Shown in pieces: positions 8,476 through 15,928 of a stretch of 64,000 bases of DNA (its first letter is position 1; the number at the start of each line of letters is the position of its first letter). The stretch covers positions 1 through 64,000 of the forward strand of contig NZ_PHOA01000002.1 in NCBI RefSeq assembly GCF_003687455.1. The letters run 5' to 3'. The DNA is from Kocuria tytonicola (lineage in GTDB: Bacteria; Actinomycetota; Actinomycetes; Actinomycetales; Micrococcaceae). A model generated the notes under the pieces. It saw only the letters and a list, made by a program, of their open reading frames with translations, was not told the origin of the DNA and made no database searches. A program made the translations under genes and the position numbers.

Positions 8476-9530
8476 CGCGATCCCCCGAAGACGTAGCCGG
8501 CACGGCGCACCAGCACCAGGAAGACGGGCACACCCACCAGCGCGGTGACCACGCCCAGGGGCAGCTCGCGCGGCGGAACGGCCACACGGCTGAGCAGGTC
8601 CACCCAGACCATGAACAGGGCCCCCGCCAGCGGCGCGACCACCACGGTGCGCCGGTGCGCCGGGCCCAGCAGGATCCGGGTGGCGTGCGGGACCACGAGT
8701 CCCACGAAGCCGATGGTGCCGGAGACCGCCACGAGCGTGGCGGTGCCCAGGACCGTGAGCACGAACAGCTGCACCCGCATCCGGTCCGGGTCCACGCCCA
8801 GGCTCGCGGCGGAGCCGTCCCCCATGGCCAGGGTGTCCAGGTCCCGGGCGCGCCACGCGAGCCACACCAGGCACAGCGCCGTGGCGAGGACCGGCAGGGG
8901 AAGCTGCTCCCACGTGGCCGCACCCAGGGAGCCGAGCATCCAGAACATGACGGTGCGGGCGGCGTCGCCCCTCGCGTCGAAGAACACGATCGCGGACATC
9001 AGCGCCTGGAAGCCGAAGGAGAGCACCACCCCGGTGAGGATGAGCCGCACGGGGGCCACACCGCCCGGGGTGCGGGACAGCAGGTACACGAGCACCGACG
9101 CCGCCAGGGCCCCCAGGAAGGCCGCCGCGCTGAGCGCCAGTGCCCCAAGCGCGGCGAACAGCCCCCAGGAGACGACGGCGCTCGCCCCCACCGCCGCGCC
9201 GGAGGAGATCCCCAGGATGAACGGGTCCGCCAGGGGGTTGCGCACCATGGCCTGCGCGGCGATGCCCAGGGCGCTGAGCCCCGCGCCGACCACCGCGGCC
9301 AGCAGCACCCGCGGGGTGCGGATCTGCAGGATCACGGTGTAGTCGGTGAAGTCCGCAGCGGGGATCGCCCCACCGGTCACGGCCGCCCGGAGGAAGTGGG
9401 CGGTGTCCCCCACGGGGATTGGGGCGGCGCCCCAGGAGATGGCCACGGGAAGGGACGCGCCCAGGGCCAGGAGCAGGGCCAGGACGGTGAGCGCGTGGCC
9501 GCGGGGAGACAGGCGTGGTGAGGTGTGCAT
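8472..9530 (-). CDS. FecCD-family ABC transporter permease
   Basis: A 352-residue inner-membrane permease of the FecCD/BtuC family with about ten hydrophobic segments. Recognisable blocks are IRTPRVLLAAVVGAGLSALG, NPLADPFILGISSGAA and GFVGLVVPHATRILLGP, the last being the region that contacts the ATPase. I choose the ATG at 9530, not the ATG at 9599, because a promoter (TTGTCC, 17 nt, TATCAT) lies just upstream of it and the longer reading frame would run through that promoter. The transcript would have almost no leader. It is the first gene of the seven-gene metallophore operon. Confidence 0.9.
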   Translation of the reverse strand: MHTSPRLSPRGHALTVLALLLALGASLPVAISWGAAPIPVGDTAHFLRAAVTGGAIPAADFTDYTVILQIRTPRVLLAAVVGAGLSALGIAAQAMVRNPLADPFILGISSGAAVGASAVVSWGLFAALGALALSAAAFLGALAASVLVYLLSRTPGGVAPVRLILTGVVLSFGFQALMSAIVFFDARGDAARTVMFWMLGSLGAATWEQLPLPVLATALCLVWLAWRARDLDTLAMGDGSAASLGVDPDRMRVQLFVLTVLGTATLVAVSGTIGFVGLVVPHATRILLGPAHRRTVVVAPLAGALFMVWVDLLSRVAVPPRELPLGVVTALVGVPVFLVLVRRAGYVFGGSR

Positions 9531-9538
9531 GGCATCGC

Positions 9539-9568
9539 AATGATAATCATTCGCATATAGCGGGACAA
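9539..9568 (-). promoter_or_regulatory. Operon promoter with Fur/Zur-like operator
   Basis: Read on the minus strand, TTGTCC (9563-9568), a 17-nt spacer and TATCAT (9540-9545) make a sigma-70-type promoter whose start would fall 3-4 nt before the permease ATG. A perfect 6-1-6 palindrome, AATGATAATCATT (9539-9551), covers the -10 box. It equals the core of the Fur-superfamily consensus (Fur and Zur boxes) and is unlike the DtxR/IdeR box. Repression by metal-loaded Fur or Zur is inferred. Confidence 0.65.
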
Positions 9569-9571
9569 AAT

Positions 9572-9585
9572 CCGCCCTAGGGCGG
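9572..9585. repeat. 14-bp perfect palindrome
   Basis: CCGCCCTAGGGCGG is perfectly self-complementary with no loop. It lies between the hydrolase stop and the metallophore promoter, just upstream of the -35 box. It could be an operator; as a terminator it is weak because it has no loop and no U-run. Confidence 0.4.
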
Positions 9586-9651
9586 TCGGGGACGGACATG
9601 CGTCAGCGCTCGGCGGGGCGGGCCCTGCGGGCGGCTGGTGGCCGCGGGGAA

Positions 9652-10560
9652 TCAGTGTCCGGTGGCTTCGGTGATGAGCTCTGCGGTGCGGACGGGGCGG
9701 TCGAGCATCACGAAGTGCCCGGAGCGGGAGACCACCCGGGTGGTCACGCGGGCCTCGCGGTCCAGCGCGCGGGCCTGGCGCAGCACGTGGCGCACCCACG
9801 CGGAGGGACGACGGCGCGGGAGTCGGCCGTTCGCGGCCACCACGAGCACCGGCAGCCGGGGCGGCAGCGGGGTGGTGGCCCGCAGCTCCTCCAGGTGGTG
9901 CATGCACGAGCGGTAGCCCACGAGATCGCGCAGGGAGGCCGCCATCGTGCTCTGCGAGGCAGCCTCGGAGAGGACGCGACACCCCAGGGAGGCGGCCACG
10001 CGGCGTCGTGCGGGGACGGAGCCCGTGAAGACGGCCGGGCCCAGGGCACGCCACAGCAACCCGACGGGGCGGGACAGGGCCACCGGGAGCGTGGCGCGGC
10101 GGAAGCGTCGGGCGGCCCGGGCGGCGTCGACCCCGTGGTCCGTGCCCTCCGCCTCCGGGACGGAGCCGTCCAGCAGGACGAGTCCCGACACGCGCCCGGG
10201 GTGCAGCCGGGCGGTGGCCTCCACGACGGCCGCCCCGAAGGAGTGGCCCACGGCGGTGACCGGCTCCGTGATGCCGAGGGTGTCCAGGACGGCAACGAGG
10301 CGTGCGGCCTCCTCCTCGAGCGTGGGCAGCTCCGGGGTGACGGGGTCCCCCGGCGCGTAGCCGGGGCGGTCCACCACGACCACGCGGTACCGGTCGCGGA
10401 GCAGGCGTGCCAGCGGGAGCCAGTCCCACAGCACGGAGGCCACGCCCGAGGAGCACAGCAGGACGGGCCCGGAACCGGTGTCCAGGATCCTGGTGCGCCG
10501 GCCCGCCACCACGGGGGCACTCACGTGCTCTCGCAGCTCCGGGGTGGCGTCGCGGTTCAT
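9652..10560 (-). CDS. Alpha/beta hydrolase
   Basis: A 302-residue alpha/beta-hydrolase-fold protein. The nucleophile elbow is GHSFGA (Ser near residue 107), the oxyanion-region strand is ILDTGSGPVLLCSSG, and the C-terminal catalytic His is in SRSGHFVMLDRP. An acid residue between them is not obvious. The fold includes esterases, lipases and dehalogenases, so the substrate cannot be named. It starts with ATG at 10560, overlapping by 4 bp the stop of the DUF998 membrane protein gene, so the two are co-transcribed. Confidence 0.8.
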   Translation of the reverse strand: MNRDATPELREHVSAPVVAGRRTRILDTGSGPVLLCSSGVASVLWDWLPLARLLRDRYRVVVVDRPGYAPGDPVTPELPTLEEEAARLVAVLDTLGITEPVTAVGHSFGAAVVEATARLHPGRVSGLVLLDGSVPEAEGTDHGVDAARAARRFRRATLPVALSRPVGLLWRALGPAVFTGSVPARRRVAASLGCRVLSEAASQSTMAASLRDLVGYRSCMHHLEELRATTPLPPRLPVLVVAANGRLPRRRPSAWVRHVLRQARALDREARVTTRVVSRSGHFVMLDRPVRTAELITEATGH

Positions 10561-11276
10561 GCGGCCACCGGCTCGCGCCGGGACCCCAGCCGGTCCACCA
10601 CGGGGATCCCGGCCACCGCCACGAGCCACACGACGATGGCCAGCATGGACACACGCTGGGTGATCCCCTCCGTGGGAATGCGGGTGACGACGGCGTCCAC
10701 ACCGGACAGTGCGATCGTCACGATCCCTGCCCAGCTGGCGATCCGCACCACGCGGTCGGACGCAGTGCTCAGGGCCAGGGAGGCCGCCATGGCGAGAACG
10801 AAGGCCGTGCCGGCGAGCGCTGAGGACACGGTGTGCATCTCGTGCTGGACGGGCAGCGTTCCGGCGGCCTCCGCCGCGGCGCACTCCGGGGAGACGGAGG
10901 GGGCGCACGTCATGGGGTTGATGGCGTCCACCACCGTGGCGGCACCGGCCACGGCCAGGGCGGCACTCCACACGCGCACGGCCACGCGTCCGCGCCGTTC
11001 GGTGCGCTGCGCGGGGGCGGCACCGCCGAGACCACCGGGCAGCCCGCGCCACAGCGTGCGCGTCCGCGCGTAGGAGAGCACCGCGATCACGATGAGGAGC
11101 ATCCCGCAGATCCCGTCCGCCGTGCGCAGCAGGGTGGCCGCGGGGCGGTCCGCCACGAAGTACTCGGACGCGTACGAGGTCCACGGGTGCAGCTGCGGGT
11201 CCAGCAGCGGGGCCACGAGCCACGCCGAGTAGACCACCGCCACCACGGAGCAGAGCCGGCGTGAAGCCAGGGTCAT
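10557..11276 (-). CDS. DUF998 family integral membrane protein
   Basis: A 239-residue protein with six to seven hydrophobic segments, the first close to the N-terminus (LCSVVAVVYSAWLVAPLL). The pattern, including WTSYASEYF and a polar segment with NPMTCAPSVSPEC between helices, fits DUF998 membrane proteins of unknown function. I prefer the ATG at 11276; a GTG at 11327 would add 17 residues but has no better upstream site. It overlaps the downstream hydrolase gene by 4 bp and is probably the first gene of that pair. Confidence 0.7.
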   Translation of the reverse strand: MTLASRRLCSVVAVVYSAWLVAPLLDPQLHPWTSYASEYFVADRPAATLLRTADGICGMLLIVIAVLSYARTRTLWRGLPGGLGGAAPAQRTERRGRVAVRVWSAALAVAGAATVVDAINPMTCAPSVSPECAAAEAAGTLPVQHEMHTVSSALAGTAFVLAMAASLALSTASDRVVRIASWAGIVTIALSGVDAVVTRIPTEGITQRVSMLAIVVWLVAVAGIPVVDRLGSRREPVAA

Positions 11277-11432
11277 GGGAACCGGGTCACCCGCCTGTGG
11301 TCGTCGTGGTGCTGCGGAAGGTAGCACCGGTTCACTGTACTAGGACGCGACGATGAAGGCCGCCGTGATGCGGCCACCTGGGACGGCCCCCTTTCACCTG
11401 CTCAGTGCACTGCTCTCACGTGAGTGAGGGGA

Positions 11433-11448
11433 TGGCCCCGAGGGGCCA
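11433..11448 (-). terminator. Short hairpin after the M20 remnant
   Basis: TGGCCCC and GGGGCCA form a perfect 7-bp stem with a 2-nt loop, 8 bp past the stop of the remnant on the minus strand. There is no U-tract. Confidence 0.4.
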
Positions 11449-11455
11449 CTCAGGG

Positions 11456-11764
11456 TTAGGCTCGCGGCGGCTTCAGCTCCTCCGCGGTGTGCACCACGCG
11501 TTCGTGCTGGGTGGGGTGGATCGCGGGGACCCGCAGCGAGACGTTCGCCATGCCCGTGGACCCGGCCATGCGGCGTCGTCGGCTCATGGGGGCGTCCGTG
11601 AAGACGCGGCCCAGGGACTCGGCGTTGGCGCGGTACGCGGCGACCATGGGGTCGTCGTTGCGCCTTTCCTCGTATGCGGTCTCCGGTTCGGCGTGCACCG
11701 AGTGGCTCAGCTGGACGACCTCCTCGCGGGCTGAGCGGGCAGAGGTGGCTCGTATGGTCGTCAT
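11456..11764 (-). pseudogene. Remnant of an M20-family amidohydrolase/dipeptidase
   Basis: A 102-codon open frame that joins two distant parts of an M20 (PM20D2/AbgB-like) peptidase. The N-terminal helix LSHSVHAEPETAYEE is followed directly by NAESLGRVF and then GSTGMANVSLRVPAIHP, a motif normally some 250 residues later (usually GSTDMGNVS..VPAIHP). The whole central domain and the C-terminus are missing, and the motif Asp is Gly. A full-length member is about 400 residues. I read it as an internally deleted, non-functional copy; whether the short frame is still translated is unknown. Confidence 0.7.
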
Positions 11765-12031
11765 GCCACAGGCGTACGCAAGTACGTACGTTTGCGCCAT
11801 GGGCGGGCACCGCATGTCGTCATCCCATCACCTTGTTCGTAAAGCCTGGCCAAGGGGTCTGCTGGCGGAACGGGCCTGCTTGCTCTGCCCGCCTCTGCAC
11901 GGCGCCACCGTCAACCTCGGCTGGTTCCGACGGCGCAGAGAGACGGTCTGGCTGTGTGGCCATTCGGCTCAGGGAGATGTAGCCCTCCCCGCGACAACGG
12001 TCGATCCGGACGCCACACGTGGTTGCGGGGC

Positions 12032-13267
12032 TCAGGCCTGCGCGGCGAGCGCTTCGTCGTCGTCCTCCGTGGGAAGCGGGCGCGGGGCGGTGGCGCGCAT
12101 GTCCCGGAAGGTCTTGAAGCTGGCCCAGAGCACCGCCGTGAGGGGGACCGCGAGCAGCGCTCCGGCCACCCCGCCCTGGTGGGCGCCGATGGCCAGCGCA
12201 GCAATGATGACGAGACCGTGCAGGCTCAGCGCGGTGCCCATGACCTTGGGCTGCAGGATGTGGTGCTCGATCTGGTTGACCAGGATCACCACGACGACCA
12301 GCACCACCGAGGCCAGCGGCCCGGCCGCCACCAGCGCCACCAGTGCGGCCGCCATGCCGGTGACCAGGGCGCCGACAATGGGGATGAAGGCCCCCAGGAA
12401 GATCAGGGCCGCCAGGGGGAACGCCAGCGGCACTCCCATGACGAGCATCGCGATCAGGTCGCACACCGCGGCGAAGGCGGCGATGACCACGGTGCCGCGG
12501 ATGTACTTGCCCAGCACGTTCACGGAAGCCCGCCCGGCCTCGTTGGCCCGCTCCTGCAGCCGCTCCGGCAGGAACCCCACCAGGAAGTCGGAGATCCGGT
12601 CCCCGTCCAGCAGGAAGAAGAACAGCATCACGATCATCAGCAGCGCACCGGTGATGATCTCCGTGGCCACGGAGACCCCGGACAGCGCACTGGATTCCGC
12701 GCCGCTGTTCTTGAGGAACTCGGTGACCTGGGAGAGGTACTCGCTCAGGTGGGTGTCGTCCAGCGGGATGCCCCAGCCGGTGAGGATCTCCATCAGCTTG
12801 TTCACGCCCTCCTGGGCCTTCCCCGCGAGAGCGGACCACTCGGCGCGCACCGTCAGCGCGATGCCGAACAGCACGGCGGCCAGGCCCACCAGGATGGCCA
12901 CGAGGCCGGTGATGGCCGACCAGACACGGGTGAAGCCGGCCCGCTGGCGCAGGAACCGCATGATCGGGTTCATGGCCGAGGCGATGATGAGGGCCAGGAG
13001 CAGCGGCAGCACCACGATCTTCAAGGTCACGGCCAGCCACACGCCCAGCCCGATCACCGCCACCAGGATCAGGGTCTGCAGGGCCCGGATGGCTGCCCGC
13101 CCGTAGGCGTCACGCCACATCTGACGCGGGGTGGGGGCGGGGGGCGGAGCCTGCGGCGAGGAGGTCTGCATCGCTGAGGACTGCTGCTCCGGGCTCTGCC
13201 GGGTCGCGGCGGTGCCGCGCGCGGAGGCCGTGGGCTGTGGGGAAGCGGTGGAGCCGGAATCGGTCAT
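12032..13267 (-). CDS. AI-2E family (TqsA/PerM-like) transporter
   Basis: A 411-residue membrane protein of the AI-2E family (Pfam name AI-2E_transport), with paired N-terminal helices from about residue 60, a central soluble stretch (~170-210), and the family block FLGAFIPIVGALVTG followed by NQIEHHILQPKVMG. An N-terminal Ser/Gln/Pro-rich tail of ~55 residues precedes the first helix. Members include the AI-2 exporter TqsA but also Na+/H+ antiporters, so quorum-signal transport should not be assumed. I start it at the ATG at 13267, preceded by AGGACG. It stands alone, upstream of the M20 remnant. Confidence 0.85.
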   Translation of the reverse strand: MTDSGSTASPQPTASARGTAATRQSPEQQSSAMQTSSPQAPPPAPTPRQMWRDAYGRAAIRALQTLILVAVIGLGVWLAVTLKIVVLPLLLALIIASAMNPIMRFLRQRAGFTRVWSAITGLVAILVGLAAVLFGIALTVRAEWSALAGKAQEGVNKLMEILTGWGIPLDDTHLSEYLSQVTEFLKNSGAESSALSGVSVATEIITGALLMIVMLFFFLLDGDRISDFLVGFLPERLQERANEAGRASVNVLGKYIRGTVVIAAFAAVCDLIAMLVMGVPLAFPLAALIFLGAFIPIVGALVTGMAAALVALVAAGPLASVVLVVVVILVNQIEHHILQPKVMGTALSLHGLVIIAALAIGAHQGGVAGALLAVPLTAVLWASFKTFRDMRATAPRPLPTEDDDEALAAQA

Positions 13268-13445
13268 CGAGGACGTCCTTGGGCCGGAGGGTCGGGGAGG
13301 GCGCGACCGGGCGGTATCCACTGCCTCGGGGCGGGTCCGCCCGCGGTCGCGCACTCACACATTAGACCCGGGAGGGTGGACGCGCACCACCGCTTCTCTC
13401 CCCTGCCGGGCTTGTCCGCTCCACCTGTGGAATGGAGACTCGACG

Positions 13446-14089
13446 GTGTGTCGAGGTAAACCGACCGAACGCGCTGACGAGGCCGTGCGTCTCGCACGTG
13501 GGCTCGCCAAGGGTGACTCCCGCAATGTTCAAAGCGACCAGCGACGTCTGGGAGGGCTGATCAGCTCCTCCACCGATCACTGGGTCTCGGACCGGCTGAT
13601 GATGGAAGCCTGCACCGCCCCCCCACCCCGGCCATGGCTGACACGCTGCGTCAGCTCTACGTGCAAGCGCCACCGGAGTACCAGCAGTCCATTGCCGGCC
13701 TCGCGGCAATCACCCATTACGCCCAGTACGGCAACAGCCAGGCGCTGCGCGCGGTGAGCATGCAGCTGGACGCCGAGGGCCCCGGTTTCGCCGACGCCAA
13801 GATCGTGGACGTGCTCTCTCGCACGTTGCCGGAGTTCCGCGAGTGCCAGCAGCAGATCGCGCGGGCCGGGAAACGAGTCGAAAAGATCGACCTCGGAGGC
13901 GCACAAGACGCCCATTGGCGCCAGGGCACGCAGCAACGCCACCCCCCGGCCGACACCGAGAGCGCGTCGAGGGCGACCCCCGATGCCTCGCTCCAGAGGG
14001 AAGTACCCCGCCCGGAAACCCCGCCGCAGATGCCCGGCCACGAGCAGGGACCACCCCCACCCCCGCCTGACGGCCCCAGCATGAGCTGA
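13446..14089 (+). CDS. Hypothetical protein, probably frameshifted at a C7 run
   Basis: Two open frames appear to be one gene. The first begins at GTG 13446 (GGAGA 7 nt upstream) and reads plausibly to about 13617, ending WVSDRLMMEACTA. The second begins at ATG 13634, has no ribosome-binding site, and encodes 151 residues starting MADTLRQLYVQAPPEYQQS. A run of seven C (13618-13624) separates them; one extra C would join both into a ~214-residue protein. The C-terminal 60 residues are Pro/Gln-rich. I recognise no family. A strong hairpin follows the stop, which supports a real transcription unit. It could be a true frameshift or a sequencing slip. Confidence 0.45.
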
Positions 14090-14100
14090 GCACCTGATGA

Positions 14101-14147
14101 GCGCAGTGCCCCTGGACCCACACCTGTAGTGGCCAGGGTCACTGCGC
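14101..14147 (+). terminator. Hairpin terminator
   Basis: GCGCAGTG (14101-14108) pairs perfectly with CACTGCGC (14140-14147), extended inward by CCCTGG/CCAGGG after one mismatch. It lies 11 bp after the hypothetical gene's stop. Confidence 0.6.
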
Positions 14148-14241
14148 TTCCAAGAGACACGAGCCCGAACGCCGCCGAGTAACGCCCCTCCCGGCGCCAG
14201 CGGCCCCGTTCCTACGATGAAACCCGAGGAGAGTGATGACC

Positions 14242-14571
14242 ATGTCCCAGCAACGAGTGTTCTTCCACCATGTGAAGCCCTACGCCGTGCCCGATTCGCT
14301 GGACGAGCTCCACGGCCCATCCTCTGGGTGGGTGGAACTTTCACATTCGCTGTACTGGGCTCCGGGCCCACGCCGCTTCAACCTCGACGACGACTACGGC
14401 ATATGGCGCGTCTACGTCTCCGCGCTGGCCGAGGGCACCCTGGCCGATGTCCAAGCCCTGGTCAACGCCGACCGGCTCGTGGAGGTCTGGGACGAGCTCG
14501 TCCTGCCCACACGGGTACGCGACCTGTGGGAAGCCCAATTCCCAACCCTTGCCGCCAAACCCACGGCGTAG
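14242..14571 (+). CDS. Conserved-looking hypothetical protein, 109 aa
   Basis: Small acidic, soluble-looking protein with blocks such as WVELSHSLYWAPGPRRF and YGIWRVYVSALAEG. Its overall character resembles a widespread type of short actinobacterial hypothetical protein, but I cannot name a family. Of three possible starts (GTG 14233, ATG 14236, ATG 14242) the last fits GAGGAGAG at 14226-14233 best, with 8 nt spacing. It is flanked by a terminator upstream and ~310 bp without genes downstream. The function is unknown. Confidence 0.6.
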   Translation: MSQQRVFFHHVKPYAVPDSLDELHGPSSGWVELSHSLYWAPGPRRFNLDDDYGIWRVYVSALAEGTLADVQALVNADRLVEVWDELVLPTRVRDLWEAQFPTLAAKPTA

Positions 14572-14885
14572 GAAAACACAGCATGTAAGTCAGTCTCCTG
14601 CGCCTCCCCCAAGGCTCAGCTGACTATCGCGGCAACAGGGATCGCCCTTCCCCTCCGGGGCGCTGTCAGTCCGGGTGTGCGCCCGGACACCATGTGGAAT
14701 CATGGACTTATGCATTCCGCCGAAGGGCAAGCGATGCCGGGCCCGCATCCAAAGAGTTACGACGCCAGGGTGACAACCTCCGCTCCCGTCGCCAGGGCGG
14801 CGCCAGCCTTGCAGTAGGCGGTACTAGCGGGCCGGCGTCCATCCGTGCACAACCGTATGCACCGCGGCGTTCGAGACGAAGACTC
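14572..14885. other. No gene seen
   Basis: About 310 bp between the hypothetical gene and the convergent acetyltransferase. Open frames here have poor codon structure and no ribosome-binding sites. I see no RNA gene or repeat. Confidence 0.5.
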
Positions 14886-15488
14886 TCACAATGTCATCGT
14901 CGCCCATCGAACGTGTGCCCACTCGGGCCTCATGCTGGTTTTCAGCCCATCTGCGTGAGAGGGATGCAGCGGCTCCCCCGCAGGTTGGATATCCATGCCC
15001 ATGGATCGGAGGAACTCGGCGGCACCCTCGGATGTAGCGGCGGCGCAAAAGTTTCGCACGGACCGGTCCTGCGCCTCTCTCAATGCCGCCTCGAAAAATC
15101 GCTTCCCGATCCCCTGACCCCGGTATTCGGGGTCAACGGCAATTTCTTCGAGCAGCACATTGCCCATAAAGTAATTGACAAGCCCTTTTGGGGTGAACGC
15201 CCTCGGTAGACGAGCGTCTGGAGACACACGAGAAATCAGCTCGGACCCGTTGCCCACAGGAGGTGCTGAGTGGACGACGCCGATCAGCTCACGCCCACTC
15301 CATGCACCGAACCAGAAGTCGGCGGGAAGCTCAGCGCTGTGTTCCCGCATGAACGCACGCGCAGCGCGGTGCTCAGCATCATCCCAACGGCCAATGCCCC
15401 TTGCCTTGACCATGTGAATTTCCTTGTCAGCCAGCCAGCGGGCGCGATTCTGGCGGTGCTCGTCGATGATGCCGTAGGTGATGACCAT
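14886..15488 (-). CDS. GNAT family N-acetyltransferase
   Basis: A 200-residue protein with one GNAT domain in its C-terminal half. The acetyl-CoA-binding motif A is EIAVDPEYRGQGIGKRFF, preceded by the beta-strand region FWFGAWSGRELIGVVHSAP and followed by a motif B-like ATSEGAAEFLRSMGM. The first ~50 residues (TYGIIDEHRQNRARWLA...) are not part of the domain. I start it at ATG 15488, behind AGGAGA. The substrate cannot be deduced, and no partner gene adjoins it. Composition is less GC-rich than the chromosome core, as for the rest of this segment. Confidence 0.75.
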   Translation of the reverse strand: MVITYGIIDEHRQNRARWLADKEIHMVKARGIGRWDDAEHRAARAFMREHSAELPADFWFGAWSGRELIGVVHSAPPVGNGSELISRVSPDARLPRAFTPKGLVNYFMGNVLLEEIAVDPEYRGQGIGKRFFEAALREAQDRSVRNFCAAATSEGAAEFLRSMGMDIQPAGEPLHPSHADGLKTSMRPEWAHVRWATMTL

Positions 15489-15681
15489 GCTCGTTCTCCT
15501 GTCCATTGACCAACCGTGGATGGTCCCGAGTCGTGAGCGCGCGATCACCAAAGCGCGCCCAAGACTGTTTGTTCCGGTGGCGCCCGGCGCTATCTCTCTG
15601 CAGTGTGCAGTACGGGAGCGCTCCCGGCACCACCGGAACTCGATGCTCACTGGTTGACTACCTCGGGTCACCACGCCGAGC

Positions 15682-15873
15682 TCAGGGCTTGTGGTGCTCC
15701 TCGTCGGGTTTTCGGCGGTCGTGGTGGCGCTGCCACATGGTGGCCACGAGCGACCCCACGATTAGCGCCAGTGCCAGGGGAACGGGGTTGCCCACTGCCC
15801 CGAAACCTTCCGTCAAGAGCACCGCCAGGCCAAGCAGAGCCAGAACAACGGCGATGGGGTATCCGATCTTCAT
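15682..15873 (-). CDS. Small two-helix membrane protein, possible immunity partner
   Basis: A 63-residue protein with two hydrophobic segments (PIAVVLALLGLAVLL and VPLALALIVGSLVATMW) and a highly charged tail, RHHDRRKPDEEHHKP. GGAAAGG lies upstream of the ATG. It begins 55 bp downstream of the secreted-protein gene on the same strand. Small, charged-tail membrane proteins of this kind often give self-protection next to bacteriocin genes; that role is inferred from position and shape only. Confidence 0.6.
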   Translation of the reverse strand: MKIGYPIAVVLALLGLAVLLTEGFGAVGNPVPLALALIVGSLVATMWQRHHDRRKPDEEHHKP

Positions 15874-15928
15874 ACCAGAAGCCTTTCCAAAGGGTCGACC
15901 CGTCGTGAACGAGCAGACGAATCAGGAA

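Noticed and set aside
11487-13106. A 539-codon plus-strand open frame over the AI-2E gene
   Set aside because: Ser/Thr/Arg-rich shadow of a clear membrane protein on the other strand.
12032-13267. AI-2 quorum-sensing exporter
   Set aside because: The family name is historical; no luxS or signal genes are nearby, so I keep the family call only.
13577-14371. A 264-codon minus-strand frame over the frameshifted hypothetical gene
   Set aside because: No motifs; it crosses the terminator hairpin at 14101-14147 and the start of the next gene, which has a good ribosome-binding site.
14694-15209. A 171-codon plus-strand frame near the GNAT gene
   Set aside because: Overlaps the acetyltransferase in antisense; no ribosome-binding site and odd composition.
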